This document shows positions 29,635-37,020 of a stretch of 64,000 bases of DNA, piece after piece. Where the stretch lies: contig NZ_JAEULO010000031.1 in assembly GCF_016793705.1 (NCBI RefSeq), positions 30,511 through 94,510 of the forward strand. The letters are read 5' to 3'. The notes beneath the pieces are model-generated. The model searched no databases, had not been told where the DNA came from, and was given only the letters and a program-made list of their open reading frames with translations. Position numbers and translations under genes: made by a program. Within the stretch, counting starts at the first letter, position 1; every line of letters begins with the position of its first letter. The stretch comes from Tabrizicola sp. Its GTDB lineage: Bacteria; Pseudomonadota; Alphaproteobacteria; Rhodobacterales; Rhodobacteraceae.

Positions 29635-30359
29635 TTGACCGGCTTCCCGCCATTCACCTCGACCACCGCGCCGACCATGTAGCGCGCGGCGTCGGAAGCG
29701 AGAAACAGGATCACATCGGCGATGTCCTCCGGTTCCGCGATCCGGCCCAGCGGCACGGTCTTGCCCAGCTCCGCCACCGCCGTATCCGGATCGAACCCGC
29801 GCTTGGCAAAGCCCGTGCGCAGCATCGGCGTGTTGACCTCGTTCGGGGCCACCGCGTTGATGCGGATGCCCTTGTCGGCATGATCCATCCCCATGCACTG
29901 CGTCAGCGAGGCAATCGCAGCCTTGGTCATGCAGTAGACGGCGTGCCCCGGCCCCGGCCTGAGCCCCCAGCAGGAGGCGACATTGACGATGGCCGACCCC
30001 GGCGGCAGCAGCGGGATCGCCGCCCGGCAGATGCGGAACGGCGCCTGCACGTTCACCCCCACCGACAGGTCCCAATCGGCATCCGAGGTCTCGTCCACCT
30101 TGCCCCGCGTGATCACGCCCGCGTTGTTGACGATGATGTCGAGGCCGCCCAAAGCCGACTTCGCCGCCGCAGGAAGCCCATCGGCATAGGCAGCTTCCAG
30201 CAGGTTCCCCGGCAGATGCGCCTCGGCCTCCACCCCCGACACGTCGCGGTCCGCCACCGCCACAAGCACGCCCCGCGCCCGCAGCGCCTTCACAACCGCC
30301 GCCCCGATGCCGCCCGCGGCCCCCGTGACCAGCGCCTTCTTGCCTTTGAGATCGCTCAT
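29631..30359 (-). CDS. Short-chain dehydrogenase/reductase (SDR) 2
   Basis: 242 residues, classical SDR with TGAAGGIG (12-19), NNAG (78-81), Ser129, Tyr142 and Lys146 (YCMTK). Asp residues after strand 2 (VADRD, 35-39) suggest NAD(H). It ends in [15 protein letters not shown], the usual SDR C-terminus. It starts 8 bp after hpbD and overlaps SDR 1, so the three are probably one transcript. The two SDRs have the same length but their sequences differ, including apparent cofactor preference, so together they could shift a hydroxyl group through a ketone (inference). Confidence 0.9.
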   Translation of the reverse strand: MSDLKGKKALVTGAAGGIGAAVVKALRARGVLVAVADRDVSGVEAEAHLPGNLLEAAYADGLPAAAKSALGGLDIIVNNAGVITRGKVDETSDADWDLSVGVNVQAPFRICRAAIPLLPPGSAIVNVASCWGLRPGPGHAVYCMTKAAIASLTQCMGMDHADKGIRINAVAPNEVNTPMLRTGFAKRGFDPDTAVAELGKTVPLGRIAEPEDIADVILFLASDAARYMVGAVVEVNGGKPVK

Positions 30360-30367
30360 CTTCTTCC

Positions 30368-31471
30368 TCACCCGAACGCGAGAACCGGCTTGCCGAACAT
30401 GCCTTCTTCTGGCTCGACCCCCAGGCCGGGGCCTTCCGGCAGCTTGATGTGGCCGCCGACGATATTGACGCCGCTCCTGTCGTAGTTGCCCTCGATGTAG
30501 GGCGCGGCCAGCCAGACCCCTTCGTTCAGCCGAGGTTGCACGGTCGCGCCGATATGGGTGCAGGCCGCCGCGATGATGTCGCCACCCCAGGCGTCGTCGC
30601 AGGTGTGGGGCAGGCTGCGCGCCTCGCAGATGTCGCGGAAGGCGGCCATCTGCTGCAACCCGCCGATCCGCGTGACCTTCATGCCGAAGCCGTCGACCAG
30701 GCCCTGCCCCGCGACGCGCACCACCGTCGCGAGGTCCTCGCCCATCTCGTCGAGGTAGATACCGTGATGGACCTGCCCCCGGATCGCCGCCAGTTCCTCG
30801 ATGGTGTTGCAGGGCTGCTCGAGAATGAAGGGAATATCCTGGCATTCGCGCGACAGCCGCAGCGCATCGCGCGTCGGAAGGCCCCGGTTGCCGTCCGCCG
30901 CCAGCCGCACGCCCTTGCCCTTGATCACGTCCCAGACCTTGCGCAGCACGGCGATGTCGATTTCCACCGGACGCCCGCCGATCTTGATCTGCAGCCGGGG
31001 ATAGCCCTCGGCAACCTTCTCGGCGGCGATGCGGGCGATCTCGTCGGGCTCTCCGACGCCGGTGGCGTAATAGGAGGGGACGCTTTCCTGCGCCACCCCG
31101 CCCAGAAGCTCGGCGACCCGCAAGCCGGTCGCCTTGCCCATGATGTCATGCGCCGCAATGTCCACCGCGGCCTTGGCATAGCGATGCCCGTTCAACAGGC
31201 TGTCCATCTTCCGCCGCAGGCTCAGCGGATGCGGCGAGGCGCCGATCAGCCCCGGCCCCATCTCCTCCAGCGCCGCGCGTGCCCCCTTGGCATGCGCCGG
31301 AGCATAGGTGGACCCCACCGGGCAGGTCTCGCCCCAACCGACAAGGCCGGTGTCGGTGACGATCTTCACCAGCGTGGTGTCCAGCGAATACACCTTGGCA
31401 TTGGCCATCTTGTAGGGCCCGTTCTTGACCGGCAGGTCATGGGCGTAGACGTGGAGTTCCTTGATCTTCAT
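30368..31471 (-). CDS. hpbD: 4-hydroxyproline betaine 2-epimerase (enolase superfamily)
   Basis: 367 residues, mandelate-racemase/muconate-lactonising branch. Two catalytic lysines and three metal ligands are at Lys163 (LQIKIGG), Asp193, Glu218, Asp241 and Lys265 ([11 protein letters not shown]); these are the same residue numbers I recall for Pelagibaca bermudensis HpbD, and the N-terminal [13 protein letters not shown] and C-terminal [18 protein letters not shown] regions match it closely. HpbD epimerises trans-4-hydroxy-L-proline betaine (and proline betaine) at C2 as the first catabolic step. It starts directly behind a terminator hairpin that follows mttB. Confidence 0.9.
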   Translation of the reverse strand: MKIKELHVYAHDLPVKNGPYKMANAKVYSLDTTLVKIVTDTGLVGWGETCPVGSTYAPAHAKGARAALEEMGPGLIGASPHPLSLRRKMDSLLNGHRYAKAAVDIAAHDIMGKATGLRVAELLGGVAQESVPSYYATGVGEPDEIARIAAEKVAEGYPRLQIKIGGRPVEIDIAVLRKVWDVIKGKGVRLAADGNRGLPTRDALRLSRECQDIPFILEQPCNTIEELAAIRGQVHHGIYLDEMGEDLATVVRVAGQGLVDGFGMKVTRIGGLQQMAAFRDICEARSLPHTCDDAWGGDIIAAACTHIGATVQPRLNEGVWLAAPYIEGNYDRSGVNIVGGHIKLPEGPGLGVEPEEGMFGKPVLAFG

Positions 31472-31482
31472 CGGTCTTTCGC

Positions 31483-31511
31483 AAAAAAATTGGCCACCCC
31501 GGAAGGCGGCC
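31483..31511 (-). terminator. Terminator/attenuator between mttB-like gene and hpbD
   Basis: On the minus strand GGCCGCC (31511-31505) pairs with GGTGGCC (31498-31492), then A and seven T residues. It follows the mttB stop by about 12 bp and ends about 12 bp before the hpbD ATG, so hpbD needs read-through or a hidden promoter. Confidence 0.75.
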
Positions 31512-31522
31512 GGTCACAGGGA

Positions 31523-33073
31523 TCAGTGTTCGGTGTTCAACTCGTCCACCGCCGGAATCTCGCGCTCCCGCCGGGCGATGTAATCCAGCAAAGCCTCGTT
31601 GACGCCTTCGTCCAGCTTCGGCTCCTCGTAGTCGGCCAGCAGCTGCCGCGCCCGGTCCAGCGCGCGCTGGGTGATCTCGACCGAACCCTCGGCCTGCCAT
31701 TGCTCGATACTGTTGTTGTCGAACAGCTTCGGCATGAAGAAGGCCCGTTCGAAGTTCTCCAGCGTGTGCGGATGGCCCAGGTAATGCCCGCCGGGCCCCA
31801 CGTCGCGCACTGCCTGCATCGCCTCGTCAAAGTCGTCCCAGCGCGGGCCTTCCGCCATGCGGTAGCCCATCTGGCACATCTCGGCATCGACGACGAACTT
31901 GGCGATGGAACAGTGCATTCCGGCCTCGTTCCACCCGGCGGAGTGCCAGATGTAGTTGGCCCCGGCGTGCAGGACCGCGTTCATCGTCATGGCACTTTCA
32001 TACCCCGCCTGCGCGTCGAAGGTCTTGGCCCCGCCGAGAAGGTTCGAAGTGCGCCACGGCACGTTGTAGTAGCGCGCCATCTGCCCGATCATGAAATTCA
32101 TGAGGGAAATTTCCGGCGTCCCTGCCATCGGCGCGCCGGATTTCATGGAGACGGTCGAGAGGTAGTGGCCGTAGATCGCCGGGGCGCCCTTGCGGATCAC
32201 CTGCGTATAGGCCAGCGCCGACAGCGCCTCGGCGTTGAGCTGCGCCACGGCGGGGGCGACGGAGGCGGGGGTGTTCGCCCCGCCGAGGACGAAGGGCGAG
32301 CAGAGGACGGGCTGCTTCCGCTTCACGAAGGCGCGCATGGCCGACAGCATCGTCTCGTCCCAGACGAGGGGCGAGTTGCCGTTGCAGTTGCCGGTGGTGA
32401 CGGGGGTTTCCTCCATCACATCCTTGCCGAACAGGATCTCGCACATCGCCATCACATCCTCGGCGTTCTTGCCCGAGGTCGTCATGCCCATGAAGGTCTT
32501 GTCCGAGTGTTTCATCGACGAATAGGTGATGTGCAGGTGCCGGTGGCTGACCTTCATGTCCATCGGCTCGACGATGTGGTGCGCGGTGGAATGCAGCGCG
32601 GGCGACATATGGGCCAGCTTGTGGAAGGTGTTCAGGTCGGCGATCGTCGGCCAGCGGCGCACGTCGTCGAGGTCGCGGATGAAGGGCGCGCCGGTCATCG
32701 GGACAAAGATCGAATGCTTGCCGCCGAAGGGCAGGCTGCGCTCGGGGTTCCGCGCCCGATAGGTCCAGCCCGAGGGAATGGTTGCGATCAGTTCCCGCAC
32801 AAGCCCACGGTCCAGATGCACCCGGTCGCCGACCACCTTGGCGCCCGCCCGCTTCCAGTCGGCTAAGGCGATCTCGTCGCGGAAGGTCACGCCGACCTCT
32901 TCCAGGATCGACATCGAGGCATTGTCGATCTGTTCCACCCGCGCGGGGTCCATCACCTCGCAGTCGGGGATGCCGCGTTTCAGCGCGGGGAGCATGTCGA
33001 AATCCGGGGCCGAGCGGAGCGCACGGCGGGCCCCGCGGCCTCCGGCACGGGCGGTTCTGACGACTTCGTTCAT
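31523..33073 (-). CDS. Trimethylamine methyltransferase (MttB) superfamily protein, non-pyrrolysine type
   Basis: 516 residues, full-length TIM-barrel member of the MttB family, with an uninterrupted frame (no internal stop that would encode pyrrolysine). The start at 33073 has a strong CAGGAGGGACGCC ribosome site. Non-pyrrolysine MttB proteins demethylate quaternary amines such as glycine betaine (MtgB) or proline betaine (MtpB), passing the methyl group to a corrinoid protein. Next to hpbD it is the best candidate for N-demethylation of the betaine, but no corrinoid protein or reactivation protein gene is in the window. Confidence 0.88.
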   Translation of the reverse strand: MNEVVRTARAGGRGARRALRSAPDFDMLPALKRGIPDCEVMDPARVEQIDNASMSILEEVGVTFRDEIALADWKRAGAKVVGDRVHLDRGLVRELIATIPSGWTYRARNPERSLPFGGKHSIFVPMTGAPFIRDLDDVRRWPTIADLNTFHKLAHMSPALHSTAHHIVEPMDMKVSHRHLHITYSSMKHSDKTFMGMTTSGKNAEDVMAMCEILFGKDVMEETPVTTGNCNGNSPLVWDETMLSAMRAFVKRKQPVLCSPFVLGGANTPASVAPAVAQLNAEALSALAYTQVIRKGAPAIYGHYLSTVSMKSGAPMAGTPEISLMNFMIGQMARYYNVPWRTSNLLGGAKTFDAQAGYESAMTMNAVLHAGANYIWHSAGWNEAGMHCSIAKFVVDAEMCQMGYRMAEGPRWDDFDEAMQAVRDVGPGGHYLGHPHTLENFERAFFMPKLFDNNSIEQWQAEGSVEITQRALDRARQLLADYEEPKLDEGVNEALLDYIARREREIPAVDELNTEH

Positions 33074-33198
33074 GGCGTCCCTCCTGGCGCTGCGGTCGCG
33101 CCATCAGGCGTCGGATTGCGGGCATCCACAGTAGCGGCTGCGAAGCGGATCGGGGTTTTTGCGACATCCCCGACAGAGCGGCAGCCGCAGGCGGCCCC

Positions 33199-34821
33199 TC
33201 AACCCGCCCGCGCGAAGCTGTCGGCCGACGAGGCGGCCCAGGCCTCGGCGAACCGGGGCGAGGAGGCAGGGTCGGCGGTCAACTGGCCGGACGCCAGCTG
33301 TTCGTATTGCTCGGCCAGAGAGATCACCTTGTCCGACGACGCCCGGCGCAGGAAATGATGCGGGCGCAGTTCGGAGGGATGCGCCAGTCCGGCGGCCGCG
33401 ACCAGTTCGGCCAGCGCATGCAGCGTGTTCCGGTGGAAGCTTGCGACCCGAAGGGCCTTGTCCGGCACCACGATGGCCCGCTGGCGCAACGGGTCCTGCG
33501 TGGCCACCCCGGTCGGACACTCCCCGGTGTGGCAGGACTGCGCCTGGATGCAGCCCACCGCGAACATGAATCCCCGCGCCGCATTGCACCAGTCGGCCCC
33601 GAGCGCAAGCGTCCGGGCCATGTCGAAGGCCGAGGTGATCTTGCCGCTCGCCCCGATCCTCACCTTGTCGCGCACCCCGATCCCGACCAGAGCATTGTGA
33701 ACGAAGGAAAGCCCGTCGCGCAGCGGCATGCCAACATAGTCCATGAACTCCAGCGGAGCCGCGCCGGTGCCGCCCTCCTTGCCGTCGACAACGATGAAGT
33801 CGGGCGTGATCCCGGTGGCGAGCATCGCCTTGCAGATCGCCATGAACTCCCACGGATGGCCGATGCACAGCTTGAACCCGGCCGGTTTGCCGCCCGACAG
33901 GTCACGCATCCTGGCGACGAATTCCAGAAGCCCGACCGGGGTGGAAAAGACCGAGTGGCTGGCGGGGGAAACGCAGTCTACCCCCATCGGCACGCCGCGG
34001 ATACGCGAAATCTCCTCGGTGATCTTGGCAGCCGGCAGGACACCGCCATGGCCGGGCTTGGCGCCCTGCGACAGCTTCAGCTCGACCATCTTGATCTGGG
34101 GATCGGTCGCGACGTCGGCGAACCTTGCCGGGTCGAAGCTTCCGTCGTCGGCGCGGGCGCAGAAATAGCCCGAGCCCAGCTCCCATACGAGATCGCCGCC
34201 GTTCTCGCGATGATAGGGCGACACGCCGCCTTCCCCGGTATCGTGAAAGAACCCGCCGGCCTTCGCCCCTTTGTTCAAGGCCCGGATCGCATTGGCCGAC
34301 AGCGAGCCGTAGCTCATCGCAGAAATGTTCAGGAGGCTTGCGGAGTAGGGCAGGGCGCAGGTCGCCCCCACCGTGATGCGCAGCGCCTCATGCGGGAGGG
34401 CCTGCTTCGGCGCGATGGAATGGTGCAGCCATTCGTACTGTTCCTGGTAGACGTCGAACTGTGTGCCGAAGGGACGCTTGTCCAGCTCGCGCTTGGCGCG
34501 CTGGTAGACGATGGCGCGCTTGTCGCGCGGGAAGGGGGTGCCGTCCTTGTCGCCCTCGAAGAAATACTGCCGCATCTCCGGCCTGATCGATTCCAAGAGG
34601 AACCGCAGATGCGCCGCCACCGGATAGTTGCGCAGCACTGCATGACGGGTCTGGCGCAGGTCATGCAGGCCCAGGAGCACCGAACAAAGACAGAGCGTGG
34701 CGAAGGGTACCAGCCACCAGTCCTGCGACGGGAAGACTGGCATCAGGACCGCCGCCGCGACGATCAGGATCGCGGGCCAGGTGATCAGGGCAAAGCGCAG
34801 GTTGAAGATCGTCGTCAGCAT
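33199..34821 (-). CDS. FMN-binding glutamate synthase family protein
   Basis: About 540 residues. Two N-terminal membrane helices (about 1-50), then the GltB-type FMN/iron-sulfur domain: SAMSYGSLSANAIRALNKGA, GAKPGHGGVLPAAKI, GGTGAAP and the 3Fe-4S cysteines in SCHTGECPTGVATQDP. It lacks the glutaminase domain of full glutamate synthase. Similar stand-alone proteins occur beside one-carbon and methylated-amine genes; N-methylglutamate synthase also uses this domain. It could capture ammonia or methylamine released in betaine breakdown. The ATG at 34821 is preferred to an upstream TTG. Confidence 0.85.
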   Translation of the reverse strand: MLTTIFNLRFALITWPAILIVAAAVLMPVFPSQDWWLVPFATLCLCSVLLGLHDLRQTRHAVLRNYPVAAHLRFLLESIRPEMRQYFFEGDKDGTPFPRDKRAIVYQRAKRELDKRPFGTQFDVYQEQYEWLHHSIAPKQALPHEALRITVGATCALPYSASLLNISAMSYGSLSANAIRALNKGAKAGGFFHDTGEGGVSPYHRENGGDLVWELGSGYFCARADDGSFDPARFADVATDPQIKMVELKLSQGAKPGHGGVLPAAKITEEISRIRGVPMGVDCVSPASHSVFSTPVGLLEFVARMRDLSGGKPAGFKLCIGHPWEFMAICKAMLATGITPDFIVVDGKEGGTGAAPLEFMDYVGMPLRDGLSFVHNALVGIGVRDKVRIGASGKITSAFDMARTLALGADWCNAARGFMFAVGCIQAQSCHTGECPTGVATQDPLRQRAIVVPDKALRVASFHRNTLHALAELVAAAGLAHPSELRPHHFLRRASSDKVISLAEQYEQLASGQLTADPASSPRFAEAWAASSADSFARAG

Positions 34822-34885
34822 TCCGGCCCCCAAGGTTCGGTCTGGTCAGACTTAAGCATGGAAATTGAAGCTTGTTTAACGGAAT

Positions 34886-35554
34886 TCAGAAAGGCGACGG
34901 GGCCGTGAAACGGACCCAGGCGCCGGTTGTCGGATGGTGCAGGGCCAGGCTCTCGGCGTGGAGCATCAGGCGGGAGTGCTCCGCCAGGGTCTCGGGCGCG
35001 TAGATCTGGTCGCCGAGGATCGGGTGGCCAAGCGCCAGCATGTGCACCCGCAACTGGTGGCTGCGCCCGGTGTGCGGGGTCAGGCGGACGCGGGTCTCAT
35101 GGCTGGCGCGGTCGATCACCTGCCAGTCGGTGACGGCGGGGCGGCCATGCACCGGGTCGATCTTCTGGCGCGGGCGATAGTCCCAGTCGCTGCCGATGGG
35201 CAGATCGACGGTGCCGCTGTCGGGGGTGAGGCGACCCTTCAGCCGCGCGACATAGGTCTTCTCTGCCCGGCGCTGCTCGAATTCCTGCCCGAGGAAGCCC
35301 TGCGCCTGTTTGGTGCGTGCGAAGATGATTACGCCCGAGGTGTCACAATCGAGCCGGTGCACGGTCAGCGCATCCCAGCGCGCGGCCTGCAACCGTGTGA
35401 TCAGGCAATCCTTCCGGTTTTCCAGTTTCCCCGGGACGGTGAGAAGGCCTGCGGGCTTGTCGACCACGATGATCGCCGCGTCCTCGTGAAGGATGGACAG
35501 GGGCACGTCCGGTGGATCGTAGGCGAAGTCGGGGATCAGCGAGGGCTTATGCAA
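34886..35554 (-). CDS. RNA pseudouridine synthase, RluA family
   Basis: About 222 residues from a TTG start (35554) preceded by GAAGGGCACCAGA; this overlaps the end of the homocysteine methyltransferase gene by eight bases. The catalytic motif VHRLDCDTSG contains the active-site Asp, and the family motifs IIVVDKPAGLLTVPG and TGRSHQLRVHM follow the expected order. No S4 RNA-binding domain. It isomerises uridine in rRNA or tRNA; which position is not known. It looks like a housekeeping gene caught between catabolic genes. Confidence 0.9.
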   Translation of the reverse strand: MHKPSLIPDFAYDPPDVPLSILHEDAAIIVVDKPAGLLTVPGKLENRKDCLITRLQAARWDALTVHRLDCDTSGVIIFARTKQAQGFLGQEFEQRRAEKTYVARLKGRLTPDSGTVDLPIGSDWDYRPRQKIDPVHGRPAVTDWQVIDRASHETRVRLTPHTGRSHQLRVHMLALGHPILGDQIYAPETLAEHSRLMLHAESLALHHPTTGAWVRFTAPSPF

Positions 35555-36437
35555 TCTGGTGCCCTTCGCCGATGAGCCGGTGGTGCAGGTGGCGGATATG
35601 CGCGGGCCCGACCTCGCAGCAGCCGCCGATGAGGGTGGCCCCCTGCGCGACCCAGCCGAGGGCGAAATCGGTGTAGCGCTCGGGGGAAAGATCGTGGCGG
35701 GCGCAGTAGTCGGGGGCGCTGGTGCCGTGGCTGTGCGAAGTGATCTCGGAAAACCCGTTGGCATAGGCGCCGAAGGGCAGGCCGAAGGGTTTCAGCGCGA
35801 TGAGCGCTGTCGCCATCGCCTCGGGCATCGAGCAGTTGGCGAGGACGGCGTCGGCGGGGGTCTCCGCCAGCACCTCGGCGAGGGCAGCGACGGGTTCGCC
35901 GGAGCGGAGCCGGGTGCCGTCACGGTCCTGGACGGAGACCGAGAGCCAGACCGGGCGGTCGGTGGTCCGCGCGCCCTTCAATGCCCCCCGGGCAAGGTCG
36001 AGCGAGGAGATCGTTTCGATCAGGATCAGGTCGACATGCGGGGCGAGGAGGCGGGCCTTCTCGGCATAGAGCGCAACGGAGACCTGCACTGGCGGGGTCA
36101 GGTCGGGGCGGTAGCTTTCGCCCAGGGGGCCCATCGACCCCGCGATCAACCCGCGCCCGGCGGCAGCGCGGGCCTCATGCGCCTCGGCCAGGGCACGGAG
36201 GTGGAGGGCGTGGTAGAGATGGTCGAGGCCCTGCGGGGCCAGCCGGTCGTGCAGGATGTTGTAGGTGTTGGTGGTCGCAAGGCTGGCCCCGGCGGCGAAG
36301 TAATCCTCGTGGATCGCGCGGACCAGGCCGGGGTGGTCGATCATCACCCGCGTCGCCCAGAGCGGGCCGGGGTCGGACCCGGCGCGAGCGATCAGTTCCT
36401 GGCCCATGCCGCCGTCAAGGAGGGTGATCGTGGTCAT
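35547..36437 (-). CDS. Homocysteine S-methyltransferase family protein
   Basis: 296 residues, Pfam S-methyl_trans type. It starts TTITLLDGGMGQELIARAG and carries the zinc-ligating cysteines in LANCSMPEAM and IGGCCEVGP near the C-terminus. Relatives move a methyl group from betaine, S-methylmethionine or a methylated cofactor to homocysteine. In this locus it could accept methyl groups from betaine demethylation. The active-site zinc motif (C..GGCC) is complete, so it should be functional; the donor is unknown. Confidence 0.88.
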   Translation of the reverse strand: MTTITLLDGGMGQELIARAGSDPGPLWATRVMIDHPGLVRAIHEDYFAAGASLATTNTYNILHDRLAPQGLDHLYHALHLRALAEAHEARAAAGRGLIAGSMGPLGESYRPDLTPPVQVSVALYAEKARLLAPHVDLILIETISSLDLARGALKGARTTDRPVWLSVSVQDRDGTRLRSGEPVAALAEVLAETPADAVLANCSMPEAMATALIALKPFGLPFGAYANGFSEITSHSHGTSAPDYCARHDLSPERYTDFALGWVAQGATLIGGCCEVGPAHIRHLHHRLIGEGHQIA

Positions 36438-36502
36438 ATCAGGTCTCGTCTTTTCGCCCCGTGGCTGGTGGGTGGGGCTTCCGCACCCCCAGGCCCCCGG
36501 TG

Positions 36503-36530
36503 GAGTAGTCAGGCCAAGAGGAAGCGCAAT
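36503..36530 (+). repeat. Degenerate 28-bp intergenic repeat, copy A
   Basis: Starts GAGTA and ends GAGGAAGCGCAAT; 22 of 28 positions match the copy at 55262-55289. It follows a G/C-rich hairpin-like stretch (about 36468-36500) in a gap between minus-strand genes. Confidence 0.5.
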
Positions 36531-36543
36531 CTAGTCGAATGGT

Positions 36544-37020
36544 TCAGGTCGCATCACGAAAGACCTCGGCGAGGAGGGGGGCAAGCCAGTCCTCATCTTC
36601 TTTCGTGAAGGCAGCGGCGGTGTTGCTGTCGAGGTCGAGGACGCCCAGAAGCTTGCCTTGGCCGTTCCGGACCGGGAGGACCAGTTCAGACTTTGTCGAG
36701 GAGGAACAGGCGATATGGCCGGGGAAGGCCTCGACATCGGGGACGTTCTGGACCTGTCCCGTGCGGGCGGCGGCGCCGCAGACGCCTCGGGAGAAGGGGA
36801 TCACCAGGCAGCCGTGGCCGCCCTGATAGGGGCCGATCTTCAGAAGCTCCGGCGCGGTGACGCGGTAGAAGCCGGTCCAGTCGGCAAGCGGATGCGCATG
36901 GTGGATTTCGCAGGCTACGGTGGCCATCAGCGCGACGGTATCCGTCTCGCCATGGGTAAGGGCGCGGATCGAAGCGGTGATCGCGGGGCGGTCGATATCA
37001 GTAGCCAAGGGCGCAGCCAT
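36544..37020 (-). CDS. msrC: Free methionine-(R)-sulfoxide reductase (GAF domain)
   Basis: 158 residues, one GAF domain. Cysteines at 71, 81 and 105 have the same spacing (10 and 24 residues) as the catalytic Cys84, Cys94 and Cys118 of E. coli fRMsr, inside GPYQGGHGCLVIPFSRGVCG and AFPGHIACSSSTKSELVLPV. It reduces free L-methionine-(R)-sulfoxide using thioredoxin. The first 22 bases overlap the 3' end of the GGT gene, so the two are co-transcribed. The symbol msrC is the one used for E. coli yebR-type enzymes. Confidence 0.9.
   Translation of the reverse strand: MAAPLATDIDRPAITASIRALTHGETDTVALMATVACEIHHAHPLADWTGFYRVTAPELLKIGPYQGGHGCLVIPFSRGVCGAAARTGQVQNVPDVEAFPGHIACSSSTKSELVLPVRNGQGKLLGVLDLDSNTAAAFTKEDEDWLAPLLAEVFRDAT

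Noticed and set aside
30449-32866. 805-codon plus-strand frame opposite hpbD and mttB
   Set aside because: Crosses two minus-strand genes and a terminator; composition typical of an antisense shadow.
31523-33073. Pyrrolysine-type MttB
   Set aside because: The frame has no internal UAG, so it belongs to the non-pyrrolysine group.
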